A stretch of 64,000 bases of DNA from CAWJNF01 sp963844235. Lineage in GTDB: Bacteria > Actinomycetota > Thermoleophilia > Gaiellales > Gaiellaceae. The notes beneath the pieces were generated by a model. It was not told the DNA's origin, did not search any database, and saw only the letters and a program-made list of their open reading frames with translations. Shown here in pieces: positions 1 to 7,813 of this stretch; position 1 is the stretch's first letter, and every line of letters begins with the position of its first letter. The stretch is from assembly GCA_963844235.1 (NCBI GenBank), contig CAWJNF010000008.1:558001-622000 (forward strand). The letters are read 5' to 3'. Both the position numbers and the translations under genes were made by a program.

Positions 1-58
1 CGGCGAGGAACTCCTCGTCGGTCACGACGGCTCGTGGCGTCCGCGCAGCGCTCGCCAT
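1..58 (-). CDS. N-terminal fragment of an unidentified protein, cut by the window edge
   Basis: An ATG at 58-56 on the minus strand opens a frame of 19 residues (MASAARTPRAVVTDEEFLA) that runs off the left edge. It starts 11 bases downstream of the stop codon of the SUMF1-domain gene, with a G-rich stretch just before the ATG that could serve as a ribosome binding site, so it is probably the next gene of the same operon. Too little is visible to name it. Confidence 0.4.
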   Translation of the reverse strand, partial: MASAARTPRAVVTDEEFLA

Positions 59-69
59 TCCCAGCCCCG

Positions 70-1191
70 TCAGGCCCGGACGTCGCGGGCCAGGCGCAGG
101 CCGATCGAGCCGACCCCCACGAAGTTGCCGTGCCGTCGCGCTGTGCGGGCGACGTCGCCCGGCCGGTTCCACGCACCCCCCCGGCAGACCCAGTCCTCCG
201 CGCTCCAGTCGAACTTGTCCTCGTCGAAGGGGTAGCCGGGGTAGAGCGAGAACTTGTCCGCGACCCACTCCTCGGCGTTCCCGGCCATGTCGAGCGCGCC
301 ACACGGGGAGGCGCCGTTCGGGTAGATCCCGATCGGCGTCGTGGCAAGAGCCTGATCGAAGCGGTCGCCGAAGAGCCCGCTGTCCACGACGACCGAGCCA
401 ACGCGCAGCACGACGTTGTAGACGGGTCGCGCCTTCTTGTAGAGCCCCGCGAACGTGTTGCCCTCGAGCGTGTTGCAGCGCTCCGGATCGAACTCGTTGC
501 CCCACGGGTACAACCGCCCGTCCGTGCCGCGAGCCGCCTTCTCCCACTCGGCCTCGGTCGGCAGCCGGTACGGGACGCCCGTCTCCTTGGCCAGCCACCC
601 GGCATAGGCGACCGCGTCCTCGTGGCTGATCCGAACCACGGGATGGTTGCTCTTGCCCTCCGGATAGGTCGGGCCGGTCCACGATGCAGGCCGTGGCTGG
701 CCCGTGGCCTCCACGAACTCCGCGTACTCCCGATTCGTCACGGGGTACTTCCCGATCTCGAACTCGGCCACCTCGACCTCGTGCTGGGGCATCTCCTTCG
801 CGATGAAGCGGGGCTGGACCCGGGCATGCTTGTATTCCTTGATGATGCGCGGCTGGTCCTCGGCGAGTGTCCCCATGCGGAACGGCCCGCTTGCGACCCG
901 GAGCATGACGGGCTCGTGCGACGGCACGCGGGGGTCGCCCAGGAGGCCGAGCGCGGTACCCGCCGCGCGTCGCCTGGGAAACGAGTAGGTGCCGTCGTCT
1001 TCGGCTGCCTGCGCGAGCGCGGCCGCGTAGGCGGCGTTCTCGCCACGCTCGCCGATCCGGGTCGCGGCGGCGGCGCGCGCCTTCGCATCGCCCCCGATCA
1101 GCGCCTTCCAGAGCTGCGCGTCGATCGCCTGGTCCGCGCCCTCCGGGACCGGTGCGGCGTCGGAGCCGCGCTGCTCGCTCGAGGCCGTCAT
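70..1191 (-). CDS. SUMF1/formylglycine-generating-enzyme-like domain protein
   Basis: 373 aa when started at the ATG that overlaps the stop of the upstream CNB gene (ATGA at 1191-1188). Residues about 1-100 look like a short helical-repeat lead-in; residues about 100-370 are a SUMF1 (FGE-sulfatase) domain, seen as RVASGPFRMGT, YPVTNREYAEFV, LPTEAEWEKAARG, DMAGNAEEWVAD and the closing SIGLRLARD. The paired catalytic cysteines that true formylglycine-generating enzymes carry near the C-terminus are not visible (the segment reads VCRGGAWNRPGD), so conversion of sulfatase cysteines is unlikely. Bacterial SUMF1 proteins have diverse roles, including ergothioneine-type chemistry and accessory parts of signalling proteins. 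Translational coupling to a CNB protein suggests a cyclic-nucleotide-linked role, which is inference. Confidence 0.85.
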   Translation of the reverse strand: MTASSEQRGSDAAPVPEGADQAIDAQLWKALIGGDAKARAAAATRIGERGENAAYAAALAQAAEDDGTYSFPRRRAAGTALGLLGDPRVPSHEPVMLRVASGPFRMGTLAEDQPRIIKEYKHARVQPRFIAKEMPQHEVEVAEFEIGKYPVTNREYAEFVEATGQPRPASWTGPTYPEGKSNHPVVRISHEDAVAYAGWLAKETGVPYRLPTEAEWEKAARGTDGRLYPWGNEFDPERCNTLEGNTFAGLYKKARPVYNVVLRVGSVVVDSGLFGDRFDQALATTPIGIYPNGASPCGALDMAGNAEEWVADKFSLYPGYPFDEDKFDWSAEDWVCRGGAWNRPGDVARTARRHGNFVGVGSIGLRLARDVRA

Positions 1192-1673
1192 TCGGGCCTG
1201 CCTTCGGCCTCGTCCATGGTGCGCAGCCGAGCTGCCAGCGTGACGAGCATGTGCTCGGCGAGCCGCGGATCCTTCCGGAGCTCGCGGAGGAAATCCCACC
1301 GGTGGAGCACCATGCAGAGCGCCTCCTCGACCGCGAAGACGGAGGCCGACCGCGGGCGCCCGTCCAGGAGTGCCAGCTCGCCGAAGAACTCACCCGGTCC
1401 GAGCTGGGCGAGCAGCCGGCCGTCGCTGCCGTCGGTCGACCCGACGCGCACCTCGACCGAGCCCTCGACGAGGAGGAACATGCCGTCCGCCTCCTCGTCG
1501 AAGTCGGCGCCCTCCTGGATGATCTCGTCGCCCTGCGGGTACGCCGCCACGCGGGCCAGCCTGGCCAACCGGGCGATCGCATCGTCGGACAGGCCTTCGA
1601 ACAGCCTGGCGCCGCGGAGCAGAGCCGCCTTGTCGATCTGCCCTTCGCTGACGATCGGCTTGCTGCTCATCAT
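1188..1673 (-). CDS. Stand-alone cyclic nucleotide-binding (CNB/cNMP) domain protein
   Basis: 161 aa, essentially one Crp-type CNB domain: LFEGLSDDAIARLARL helix, GMFLLVEGSVEVRV beta strands, and a phosphate-binding cassette FGELALLDGRPRSASV. The cassette keeps the Glu and Arg that contact the cyclic phosphate and ribose in cAMP receptors, so ligand binding is plausible. No DNA-binding helix-turn-helix follows, so it is not a Crp transcription factor. It overlaps the SUMF1 gene by four bases and should be co-translated with it. Two adjacent ATG codons (MM) begin the protein. The same domain recurs in the PNPOx fusion and the patatin protein nearby. Confidence 0.85.
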   Translation of the reverse strand: MMSSKPIVSEGQIDKAALLRGARLFEGLSDDAIARLARLARVAAYPQGDEIIQEGADFDEEADGMFLLVEGSVEVRVGSTDGSDGRLLAQLGPGEFFGELALLDGRPRSASVFAVEEALCMVLHRWDFLRELRKDPRLAEHMLVTLAARLRTMDEAEGRPE

Positions 1674-1705
1674 GCCTCGCCGTGAGTGGACACGTGCAAG
1701 GCGAG

Positions 1706-1711
1706 ATATTA
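1706..1711 (-). promoter_or_regulatory. Possible -10 box for the CNB-SUMF1 operon
   Basis: On the minus strand the sequence TAATAT lies about 33 bases upstream of the ATG of the CNB gene, in the only AT-rich patch of the gap between the two genes. A good -35 box is not evident, so this is a weak call based on the single hexamer and its location. Confidence 0.35.
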
Positions 1712-1770
1712 CGCGTTTGCGACCGTCCGTAGCAGTGCGCGAGCCAGGCGCAATCCGCCCTTACGCCGTT

Positions 1771-1795
1771 GGGCCGGACGGGATTCGGCCCCTAC
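1771..1795 (-). repeat. REP-like GTAG palindrome overlapping a stop codon
   Basis: GGGCCGGACG, then GGATTCGGCC, then CCTAC: a small hairpin whose minus-strand form begins with the tetranucleotide GTAG. The TAG of that tetranucleotide is the stop codon of the cyclase-family gene at 1792-1794. One member of a family described in the findings. Confidence 0.65.
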
Positions 1796-2736
1796 ACGCT
1801 CTCATCGGGCATGATCGCGACCGCCCGCGTCCAGCCGGCGCTCGCCCGCTCGACGAGGACCGGAAAGCAGGCGACCGTGAACCCGCTGGCGGCCGGGAGG
1901 TCGCCGAGGTGGGCGAGCTTCTCGATCTGGCAGTACTCGCGCTCGCGACCGACGAAGTGCGCGGGCCACAGGTGGCCCGAATCCCCGTCGCGCAGGAAGT
2001 CGCTGCCCATGAACACCGGCGGTCGGTCGAGGCTCCAGGCGTCGGTGCCGATCACCATGACGCCGTGGTCGAGCAGCCACCGCGTGCTCTCCGCGCCGAG
2101 ACCGCAGTAGCGCTCGAGGTACTCCGGCCGACCCCAGAGCTCGTCGGCGCCTGTCCAGATCAGGACGATGTCGTTCGGACGCAGTGTGTGGCCGGCGGCC
2201 GCGAGGGCCTGCTCCAGGTCGGCGACGGTGATCGTCGTCCCTGCAGCCTTCGCGCGGAGGTCGAGGCGGACCCCCGGCCCGAGGAACCACTCGAGCGGCA
2301 GCTGGTCGATCGTGCGCGCCGGCCGACCGGCGGTCGTCGGGCCGTAATGCCACGGGGCGTCCACGTGCGTGCCGTGATGGCTCTCCGTCCGCATCGACTC
2401 CCAGGCCATCCCGACGCCGCCGGGGAAGTCACGCTTGCGCACCCGTTTCCCCGTGACCAGCCCGCGGAGGATGCGGAGAACGGATTTCCCTCGCGAGCGC
2501 GGGTCCTGGGCGGGAGCGAGCGCGAGCAGAGAGCCGCCCCGGGAGTGGTCGTAATACTTGATCTTGGGCGGCAGCGGCTCCCCGCCGCCCGGCGAGATCG
2601 GGACGCTCAGATCGATGATCCGCGGCAGGTCTCTCCCTCCCGGGCACGTCGGGACGGCGAGAGAATACGGGAATCGGCGTCGACGAAGCCCCGGGGCCGG
2701 CAGCGACCGCCGCGGGCAGGAAGCCGTCCGGTACAC
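1792..2736 (-). CDS. Cyclase family protein (kynurenine formamidase-like metal amidohydrolase)
   Basis: Up to 314 aa. The family hallmark is the metal-binding HHGTHVDAPWHY segment (about residue 118), preceded by the conserved opening RIIDLSVPISPG, and followed by DIVLIWTGAD and a GTDAWSLD segment. This superfamily includes arylformamidases and other metal-dependent hydrolases that open or close amide rings; the substrate here cannot be told. The conserved domain begins only at about residue 39, so the first ATG (2736) may be too far upstream. No clear in-frame ATG or GTG with a Shine-Dalgarno site lies nearer, so the start is uncertain. The gene diverges from fabD, and its stop codon TAG is contributed by a REP-like repeat. 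Confidence 0.8.
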   Translation of the reverse strand: MYRTASCPRRSLPAPGLRRRRFPYSLAVPTCPGGRDLPRIIDLSVPISPGGGEPLPPKIKYYDHSRGGSLLALAPAQDPRSRGKSVLRILRGLVTGKRVRKRDFPGGVGMAWESMRTESHHGTHVDAPWHYGPTTAGRPARTIDQLPLEWFLGPGVRLDLRAKAAGTTITVADLEQALAAAGHTLRPNDIVLIWTGADELWGRPEYLERYCGLGAESTRWLLDHGVMVIGTDAWSLDRPPVFMGSDFLRDGDSGHLWPAHFVGREREYCQIEKLAHLGDLPAASGFTVACFPVLVERASAGWTRAVAIMPDESV

Positions 2737-2849
2737 ATCGAGTCACGAGGAGACGTGCCGGTGCCACCGCCGGAGACAAGCCGGCCGGAGCGCCATGTGA
2801 GATACTCGGCCGGCGTCGGTAGCTCCGGCTGAGATCCAGGAGGTGGAGA

Positions 2850-3806
2850 ATCGGCAAGCTTGCGTTCCTCTTCCCAGGACAGGGCTCGCAGAAGGTCGGC
2901 ATGGGCGCCGACCTCGCGGCTGCCCGACCGGATGTCTACGACAGGTACCTCGACAGCGCGGACGAGGCGTCGGGGTTGCCCATCCGCGCCCTGTCGCTCG
3001 ACGGGCCGCTCGAGTCGCTGACCGAGACGAATGCCGCTCAGCCCGCTCTGTTCGCGCTCTCGCTGGCGGTGCACGAGGTCGCGCGCGAGGCCGGGTTGCG
3101 GCCCGCCGTCGTCGCCGGCCACAGCCTCGGCGAGTACACGGCCGCCGTCGCCGCGGGCGCGCTTTCGCTCGAGGACGGGATGCGGCTCGTGAGCATGCGC
3201 GGGCGGTTGATGGCCGAGATCCAGGCGGAGCGACCCGGTGCGATGGCGGCGGTGATCGGCCTTCCCGCCGAGCGGGTGGGGGAGCTCTGCGAAGAGGCAT
3301 CCGCCACCGGCTCGGTTTCCCCGGCCAACCTGAACACGCCCGTGCAGATCGTCGTCTCGGGCGAGGAGACCGCCGTCGAGCGGCTGATGGCGCTCGCCGG
3401 CGAGGCCGGTGCGGAGAAGGTGGTGCGCCTACAGGTGGGCGCCGCGTTCCACAGCGAGCTCATGAAGCCCGTGCAGGATCGCCTCGCCACCGAGATGGAG
3501 CAGGTCTCGTGGCGCGAGCCCGAGGTTCCGCTCGCGTCCAATGCCTTCGGCGGCGTCATCCGCACGGGCGACGAGGTACGTGCAGCGCTCATCGCGCAGA
3601 TCGCGAGCCCGGTTCGCTGGGTCGAGTGCGTGGAGGCGCTGGCGGGCGCCGGCTGTACGACGTTCCTCGAGCTCGGCTCGGGCCGCGTCCTGACGGGCCT
3701 CGTACGGCAGATCCTCGGCAAGGACACCGACACGGCCGCCGCGGATGCACCGCAGGCGCTCGCGAGCTTCACCGAGAGCCGACCGAAGCTCGCAACCACG
3801 AGCTAG
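2850..3806 (+). CDS. fabD: Malonyl-CoA:ACP transacylase with apparent ATC start
   Basis: About 318 aa. FabD moves malonate from CoA to acyl carrier protein for fatty-acid synthesis. Visible motifs: the N-terminal LAFLFPGQGSQ oxyanion-hole segment, the nucleophile elbow GHSLGEY (Ser near residue 92), and the catalytic-His segment GAAFHSELM near residue 200. The N-terminal motif lies upstream of the first in-frame ATG (2901), so translation must begin earlier. The in-frame frame is closed by TAG at 2820-2822 and contains no ATG, GTG or TTG before the motif. The best-placed codon is ATC at 2850, five bases after a strong AGGAGGT. CTG at 2829 is possible but has no ribosome site. ATC is a rare start, so a one-base sequence error is the other explanation. 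Confidence 0.9.
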   Translation: MGKLAFLFPGQGSQKVGMGADLAAARPDVYDRYLDSADEASGLPIRALSLDGPLESLTETNAAQPALFALSLAVHEVAREAGLRPAVVAGHSLGEYTAAVAAGALSLEDGMRLVSMRGRLMAEIQAERPGAMAAVIGLPAERVGELCEEASATGSVSPANLNTPVQIVVSGEETAVERLMALAGEAGAEKVVRLQVGAAFHSELMKPVQDRLATEMEQVSWREPEVPLASNAFGGVIRTGDEVRAALIAQIASPVRWVECVEALAGAGCTTFLELGSGRVLTGLVRQILGKDTDTAAADAPQALASFTESRPKLATTS

Positions 3807-3892
3807 GGGCCAGATCGGATCTTGACGGCGGGACCTCGTGACGTTGTGGCAAGTCTCACAGTGACGTCTCGTCGGCGGAGGGCGGTCGTTTC

Positions 3893-3921
3893 GGCGTCGG
3901 CGGGCTTCGCCCGGCGACGCC
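3893..3921 (+). terminator. Hairpin downstream of fabD, terminator-like
   Basis: GGCGTCG and CGACGCC pair around an inner CGGGC-TTC-GCCCG hairpin with one G-G mismatch, about 90 bases after the fabD stop. It is followed by CTCTTCG rather than a U run, so it may end transcription only weakly or be a stabilising 3' hairpin. Confidence 0.4.
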
Positions 3922-3962
3922 TCTTCGCGAGTAACGCGTGAACAGTCGAGGCAGGGGGTCCG

Positions 3963-3998
3963 TGGGGAACCATGGGTTCCCCCAGGCCAGCTAGATGA
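3963..3998 (+). promoter_or_regulatory. Leader hairpin and 8-codon upstream ORF before the MMPL gene
   Basis: GGGGAACC and GGTTCCCC form a perfect 8-bp stem (3964-3982) whose three-base loop is ATG. Reading from that ATG (3972) gives MGSPRPAR followed by TGA at 3996-3998, which overlaps the ATG of the exporter gene (ATGA). The exporter has no Shine-Dalgarno site of its own, so its translation may depend on reading of this small peptide. Confidence 0.4.
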
Positions 3999-6900
3999 TC
4001 GACCGCCTGACCGATCTCGCGGATCGCCGTCGGCGGTGGGTGTTCGCCCTCGTCGTGCCGCTCGTCGCCGTCGCAGTGTTCCTCGGCGGCCCGGTCGCGG
4101 AGCTGCTCTCGGGCGGCGGCGAGAGCTTCGAAGACTCCAGCTCGGAGAGCGTCGACGCGCGGGTGCGTCTCGAGGAAGCGGCTGGGGAGAACCCGGAGGT
4201 CGGGCTGATCGCGCTCGTCGACACGAACGCCGACGTGCGCACCGACGCGGCTGCCAGGACCAAGGTCGAGGACGTGGCGCAGCAGATCGCCGGCGACGAC
4301 GCAGTGACGCGGACGATCACGTTCTTCGACACGAACGCCCCCGGCTTCGTCTCGCGGGACGGGACGAAGACCTACGTGCTCGCCTCGTTCGCGCCCCTCG
4401 GCGAGGAGGCGGCGGAGGAGGCGGCGCTGCGCATCCAGGACCTCTTCGAGGACGACCCCTCGGTGACGATCGGCGGTGGGGAGATCGCCGGCGCGCAGGT
4501 CGGCGAGCAGGTCGAGAAGGATCTCGCGCGCGCTGAGCTCTTCGCGTTCCCGATTCTGTTCGCCCTCTCGTTCTTCATCTTCCGCGGGCTCGTCGCCGCG
4601 CTGCTCCCGCTCGTCTGCGGCGCCATCTCGATCGTCGTGACGCTGCTCATCCTTCGCGCCGGGAACGAGCTGACGCCGCTCTCGGTCTTCGCTCTCAACC
4701 TCGTGACCGGTCTCGGGCTCGGCCTCGCCATCGACTACAGCCTGTTCATCGTCTCGCGCTACCGGGAGGAGCTGATCCGGGTCGGCCCCGGCCGGGAGGC
4801 GCTCAGGCGGACTCTGGCAACGGCCGGGCGGACGGTGACGTACAGCGCGCTCACCGTCGCGGCCGCGCTCGCCTCGCTGCTCATCTTCCCACAGCCGTTC
4901 CTGTACTCGATGGGTATCGGCGGGGTCGCCGTGGCGTTGGTCTCCGCGGCGACGGCACTCATCGTGCTGCCGGCGATCCTGGCCGCCCTGGGCACCCGCG
5001 TGAACGCGATCGCCCCAGCGCGCTGGCGCGAGTCCGCCGAGCGCACGGCGCGCGCGGAGCACACCGGCTTCTGGTACCGGCTCTCGCAGGCCGTGATGCG
5101 CAGGCCCGGTGCGATCGCGCTCGGCACGGCGACGTTGCTCATCGTCCTCGGGCTTCCCTTCTTCAGCGTCAAGTTCACGGGCGTCGACGCGGGCGTTCTG
5201 CCGGAGTCGGCCAGCGCGCGCCAGGTGGACGACGCGCTCCGCAACGAGTTCCCGCCCCGGAGCACCTCGCCGATCTTCATCGCGGTCGACGCGCCGAGCT
5301 CGGAATCCGCTCAGGTCGAGAGCTACGCGACGACGCTCGGCGGCCTCTCCGGTGTCGCCGCGGTGGCCCCACCCGAGGATCTCGGCGGCGGCCTCTGGAA
5401 GGTCGAGGTGACCCCGGAGCAACCGGCCCTCGACGACGCATCCAAGGACCTCGTTGACGAGATCCGCGCGCAGGAGGCGCCGTTCCCGGTGGCCGTCGGG
5501 GGGGAGACGGCAAGCTTCGTCGACCAGCAGGCGAGCCTGAAGGCACACCTGCCCTGGGCGCTCCTGGTGATCGCGCTCGGCACCTTCGTTTTCCTCTTCG
5601 CCATGACCGGGTCCGTCCTCATTCCAATCAAGACGTTCATCCTCAACCTGCTCACGCTCAGCGCGGCCTTCGGGATCCTGGTGTTCGTCTTCCAGGAGGG
5701 CCGGCTCGAAGGCCTGCTCGACTACAAGAGCGCGGGGGCGCTCGACGCGACGCAGCCGATCCTCCTCTTTGCGGTCGCCTTCGCGCTCTCCACCGACTAT
5801 GCCGTGTTCCTCCTGACCCGCATCAAGGAGGCGCGGGACTCGGGCATGAGCAACACCGACGCCGTGGCCGCCGGGCTCGAGCGCACCGGCCGGATCGTGA
5901 CCGCCGCAGCGCTGCTCTTCTCGATCGCGGTGGGAGCCTTCTCGACCTCGGAGATCGCATTCATCAAGGAGGTCGGTATCGGCATCGCGCTCGCCGTGAT
6001 CATCGACGCGACGATCGTCCGGGCCCTGCTCGTCCCCTCGCTCATGAAGCTGCTCGGCGAGTGGAACTGGTGGGCGCCGGGGCCGCTCAGGCGCCTGCAC
6101 GACCGCTACGGGCTCAGCGAGGGCGAGCTGCCGCCCCCGGAGGCGGCCTGGGTCGGGTCGCCGAGCCGGATCGGGGAGTTCCTTGGCGGCGCGGCCGCAT
6201 CCTCCACGGCCGAGAAGGCGTGGTTGCAGGTGACCGCCGGTCCGCTGGCCGGTCAGGCGGTCGAGGCCTCGGCCGAGCTGGTCATCGGGCGCGAGGGTAC
6301 CGATTTGCTCCTCGACGACGCGCAGGTCTCGAGGCGGCACGCCGCTATTCGGCCCGTTCAGGAGGGCATCGAGGTCGAGGACCTGGGCTCGCTGAACGGC
6401 ACCTGGGTGAACGGACAGCGCATCGAGCAGGCGACCCGGCTCGCGACCGGCGACGTGCTCGTCATCGGCGACACGCGGATCGAGGTCCACATACCCGAGC
6501 GAGCGGCGCCGGCACGCCCCGCGGCCACCGTGCTGCGCGAGCACGAGCTGAGGCCGGTCACCGCCCTCGTCGCCGACATCGTCGGCCCCGCCTCGCTCTG
6601 GGAGCGCCTCGCACCGGAGCGCACGCAGCAGCTCATCGACGAGTGCCTGCAGCGTCTCACGGAGGTCGCCGCGGAGCACGGCGGCATGGTGCAGCTGCAT
6701 GCCCACAGCGCGATCCGCGCCTACTTCGGTGTCCCAACCCGCCGCGACGACGATCTCGACCGCACGGCCGGCGCGGCGCTGCGCATGGTCGACGAGATCG
6801 CGGCGCACGCGCGCGCCGTGGCCCAGGCGTGGAACGTCGAGACCGTCCACGTTCGCATCGGGATCGAGGGGGTCGACGCCTCGTCGGCTCATGCGGGCGG

Positions 6901-7129
6901 CGGGGGGGCAGCCGTCGGGAACGTGGTCGACGCGGCCGCGGCCCTGCAAGCGGGCGCCGCGCCCGACACGATCGTGGTCGGCCAGGCTGCGGCGAGCGCG
7001 CTCGGGCAGAGCTTCGAGCTGCAGCCCCTCGGCGTGCTCGCCGCGGAGGGCCCGGCGCCGCTAGAGGGCTACCGGCTCACCGGCCGCCGGCCGCCGGCTC
7101 CGGCCGGGAGCCCCACCCCGATCGCTTAG
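3995..7129 (+). CDS. MMPL/RND exporter fused to FHA and degenerate class III cyclase domains
   Basis: 1044 aa. Residues about 1-700 are an MMPL-type RND transporter: TM1 near residues 16-33, a first extracytoplasmic domain, five TMs with GLGLGLAIDYSLFIVSRYREE, TM7 after residue 365, a second extracytoplasmic domain and a second TM bundle with ALSTDYAVFLLTRIKE. Residues about 740-835 are an FHA domain (VIGREGTDLLLDDAQVSRRH, LGSLNGTWVNG). Residues about 850-1030 align with the cyclase domain of the 838-aa protein at 10866-13382. The first metal Asp is kept (ADIVG), but the second, normally in MGDG, is replaced by HAHSA, and the NxxxR signature is altered, so it is probably a non-catalytic regulatory domain. 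FHA domains bind phospho-threonine, suggesting kinase control of an exporter for lipids or other hydrophobic cargo. Confidence 0.9.
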   Translation: MIDRLTDLADRRRRWVFALVVPLVAVAVFLGGPVAELLSGGGESFEDSSSESVDARVRLEEAAGENPEVGLIALVDTNADVRTDAAARTKVEDVAQQIAGDDAVTRTITFFDTNAPGFVSRDGTKTYVLASFAPLGEEAAEEAALRIQDLFEDDPSVTIGGGEIAGAQVGEQVEKDLARAELFAFPILFALSFFIFRGLVAALLPLVCGAISIVVTLLILRAGNELTPLSVFALNLVTGLGLGLAIDYSLFIVSRYREELIRVGPGREALRRTLATAGRTVTYSALTVAAALASLLIFPQPFLYSMGIGGVAVALVSAATALIVLPAILAALGTRVNAIAPARWRESAERTARAEHTGFWYRLSQAVMRRPGAIALGTATLLIVLGLPFFSVKFTGVDAGVLPESASARQVDDALRNEFPPRSTSPIFIAVDAPSSESAQVESYATTLGGLSGVAAVAPPEDLGGGLWKVEVTPEQPALDDASKDLVDEIRAQEAPFPVAVGGETASFVDQQASLKAHLPWALLVIALGTFVFLFAMTGSVLIPIKTFILNLLTLSAAFGILVFVFQEGRLEGLLDYKSAGALDATQPILLFAVAFALSTDYAVFLLTRIKEARDSGMSNTDAVAAGLERTGRIVTAAALLFSIAVGAFSTSEIAFIKEVGIGIALAVIIDATIVRALLVPSLMKLLGEWNWWAPGPLRRLHDRYGLSEGELPPPEAAWVGSPSRIGEFLGGAAASSTAEKAWLQVTAGPLAGQAVEASAELVIGREGTDLLLDDAQVSRRHAAIRPVQEGIEVEDLGSLNGTWVNGQRIEQATRLATGDVLVIGDTRIEVHIPERAAPARPAATVLREHELRPVTALVADIVGPASLWERLAPERTQQLIDECLQRLTEVAAEHGGMVQLHAHSAIRAYFGVPTRRDDDLDRTAGAALRMVDEIAAHARAVAQAWNVETVHVRIGIEGVDASSAHAGGGGAAVGNVVDAAAALQAGAAPDTIVVGQAAASALGQSFELQPLGVLAAEGPAPLEGYRLTGRRPPAPAGSPTPIA

Positions 7130-7132
7130 CTT

Positions 7133-7293
7133 GGAGCACCCAACAGATTGACTACTGCGCCGTCTGGCCACGTTGGCTGGCCCGATTCTGTGTCCTCGGT
7201 CGCGCACGTATCCTCCGGATACGCACGCTCCCTGCGTCCTTGCCTCGATCTCATCGCACCCAGCCGGGCGGGTCTCCCTCTGCTGGGCGCTCC
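7133..7293 (-). repeat. Long palindromic structured element, copy C
   Basis: Ends GGAGCACCCAACAG (7133-7146) and CTGCTGGGCGCTCC (7280-7293) are inverted repeats. On the minus strand all 14 positions pair, two of them as G-U. The centre (about 7203-7226) is a 12-bp hairpin GCGCACGTATCC / GGATACGCACGC, again with two wobbles on the minus strand. The hairpin shares its GCACGTA...TACGCAC core with copies at 8883 and 22276. It fills the gap between the converging MMPL and flavin-reductase genes and abuts the flavin-reductase stop codon. Confidence 0.7.
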
Positions 7294-7808
7294 TAGGGCA
7301 GGAGGCGGTACTGCCCGTGGTGGAAGAGCAGCGGCGGCGTGTCGGGATCGACGCCGAGCGCGACCACCTCGCCCACGAAGATGACGTGATCGCCCGCCTC
7401 GTGGCTCGCCGTCAGCCTGCAGTCCAGGTGGCAGGCGGCGCCCACGAGTATCGGCGAGCCGGTAACGGCGACGGCGTGCTCCACCTCTCGGAACGCCGCC
7501 TCGCCGCGAGGCCGATCCTTCGACGCGAAGTAGCGGGAAAGGGCCTCCTGCTCGGCGCCGAGAATGTTGACCGCGAAGACCTCGTTGCGTTCGATGCTCT
7601 CGCTGCCGGCAGTGCCGCTCATGACACACACGAGCACGAGCGGCGGGTCGAGCGACAGGGACGAGAACGCGTTCGCGGTCATCCCGTACTGCTCGCCGGG
7701 CCCGTGGGTCGTGATCACGGTCACGCCGGTCGCGAAGGCCCCCAGGGCGCGCCGGAAGTCGGCGCTGCTGAACGCCTCGGCTTGGGTCTCGTCCTCGGCC
7801 GTCGCCAT
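7293..7808 (-). CDS. Flavin reductase-like FMN-binding domain protein
   Basis: 171 aa from the ATG at 7808. A single flavin-reductase-like split-barrel domain: FRRALGAFATGVTVIT, MTANAFSSLSLDPPLVLVC, ERNEVFAVNIL and a closing HHGQYRLL. Such proteins use NAD(P)H to reduce FMN or FAD for a partner monooxygenase. No monooxygenase is in the window, so the partner is unknown. It starts five bases after the stop of the PNPOx-CNB gene and is almost certainly co-transcribed with it. Both genes form flavin-binding split barrels. The pair is bracketed by palindromic elements C and A. Confidence 0.85.
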   Translation of the reverse strand: MATAEDETQAEAFSSADFRRALGAFATGVTVITTHGPGEQYGMTANAFSSLSLDPPLVLVCVMSGTAGSESIERNEVFAVNILGAEQEALSRYFASKDRPRGEAAFREVEHAVAVTGSPILVGAACHLDCRLTASHEAGDHVIFVGEVVALGVDPDTPPLLFHHGQYRLLP

Positions 7809-7813
7809 CGCGA

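Noticed and set aside
34..2832. 932-aa open frame on the plus strand
   Set aside because: It lies opposite the SUMF1, CNB and cyclase-family genes, has Arg/Ala/Pro-rich composition and no domain; it is a GC-driven shadow.
3803..6949. 1048-aa open frame opposite the MMPL gene
   Set aside because: Highly charged Glu/Arg-rich translation without domains, exactly antisense to a clear transporter.
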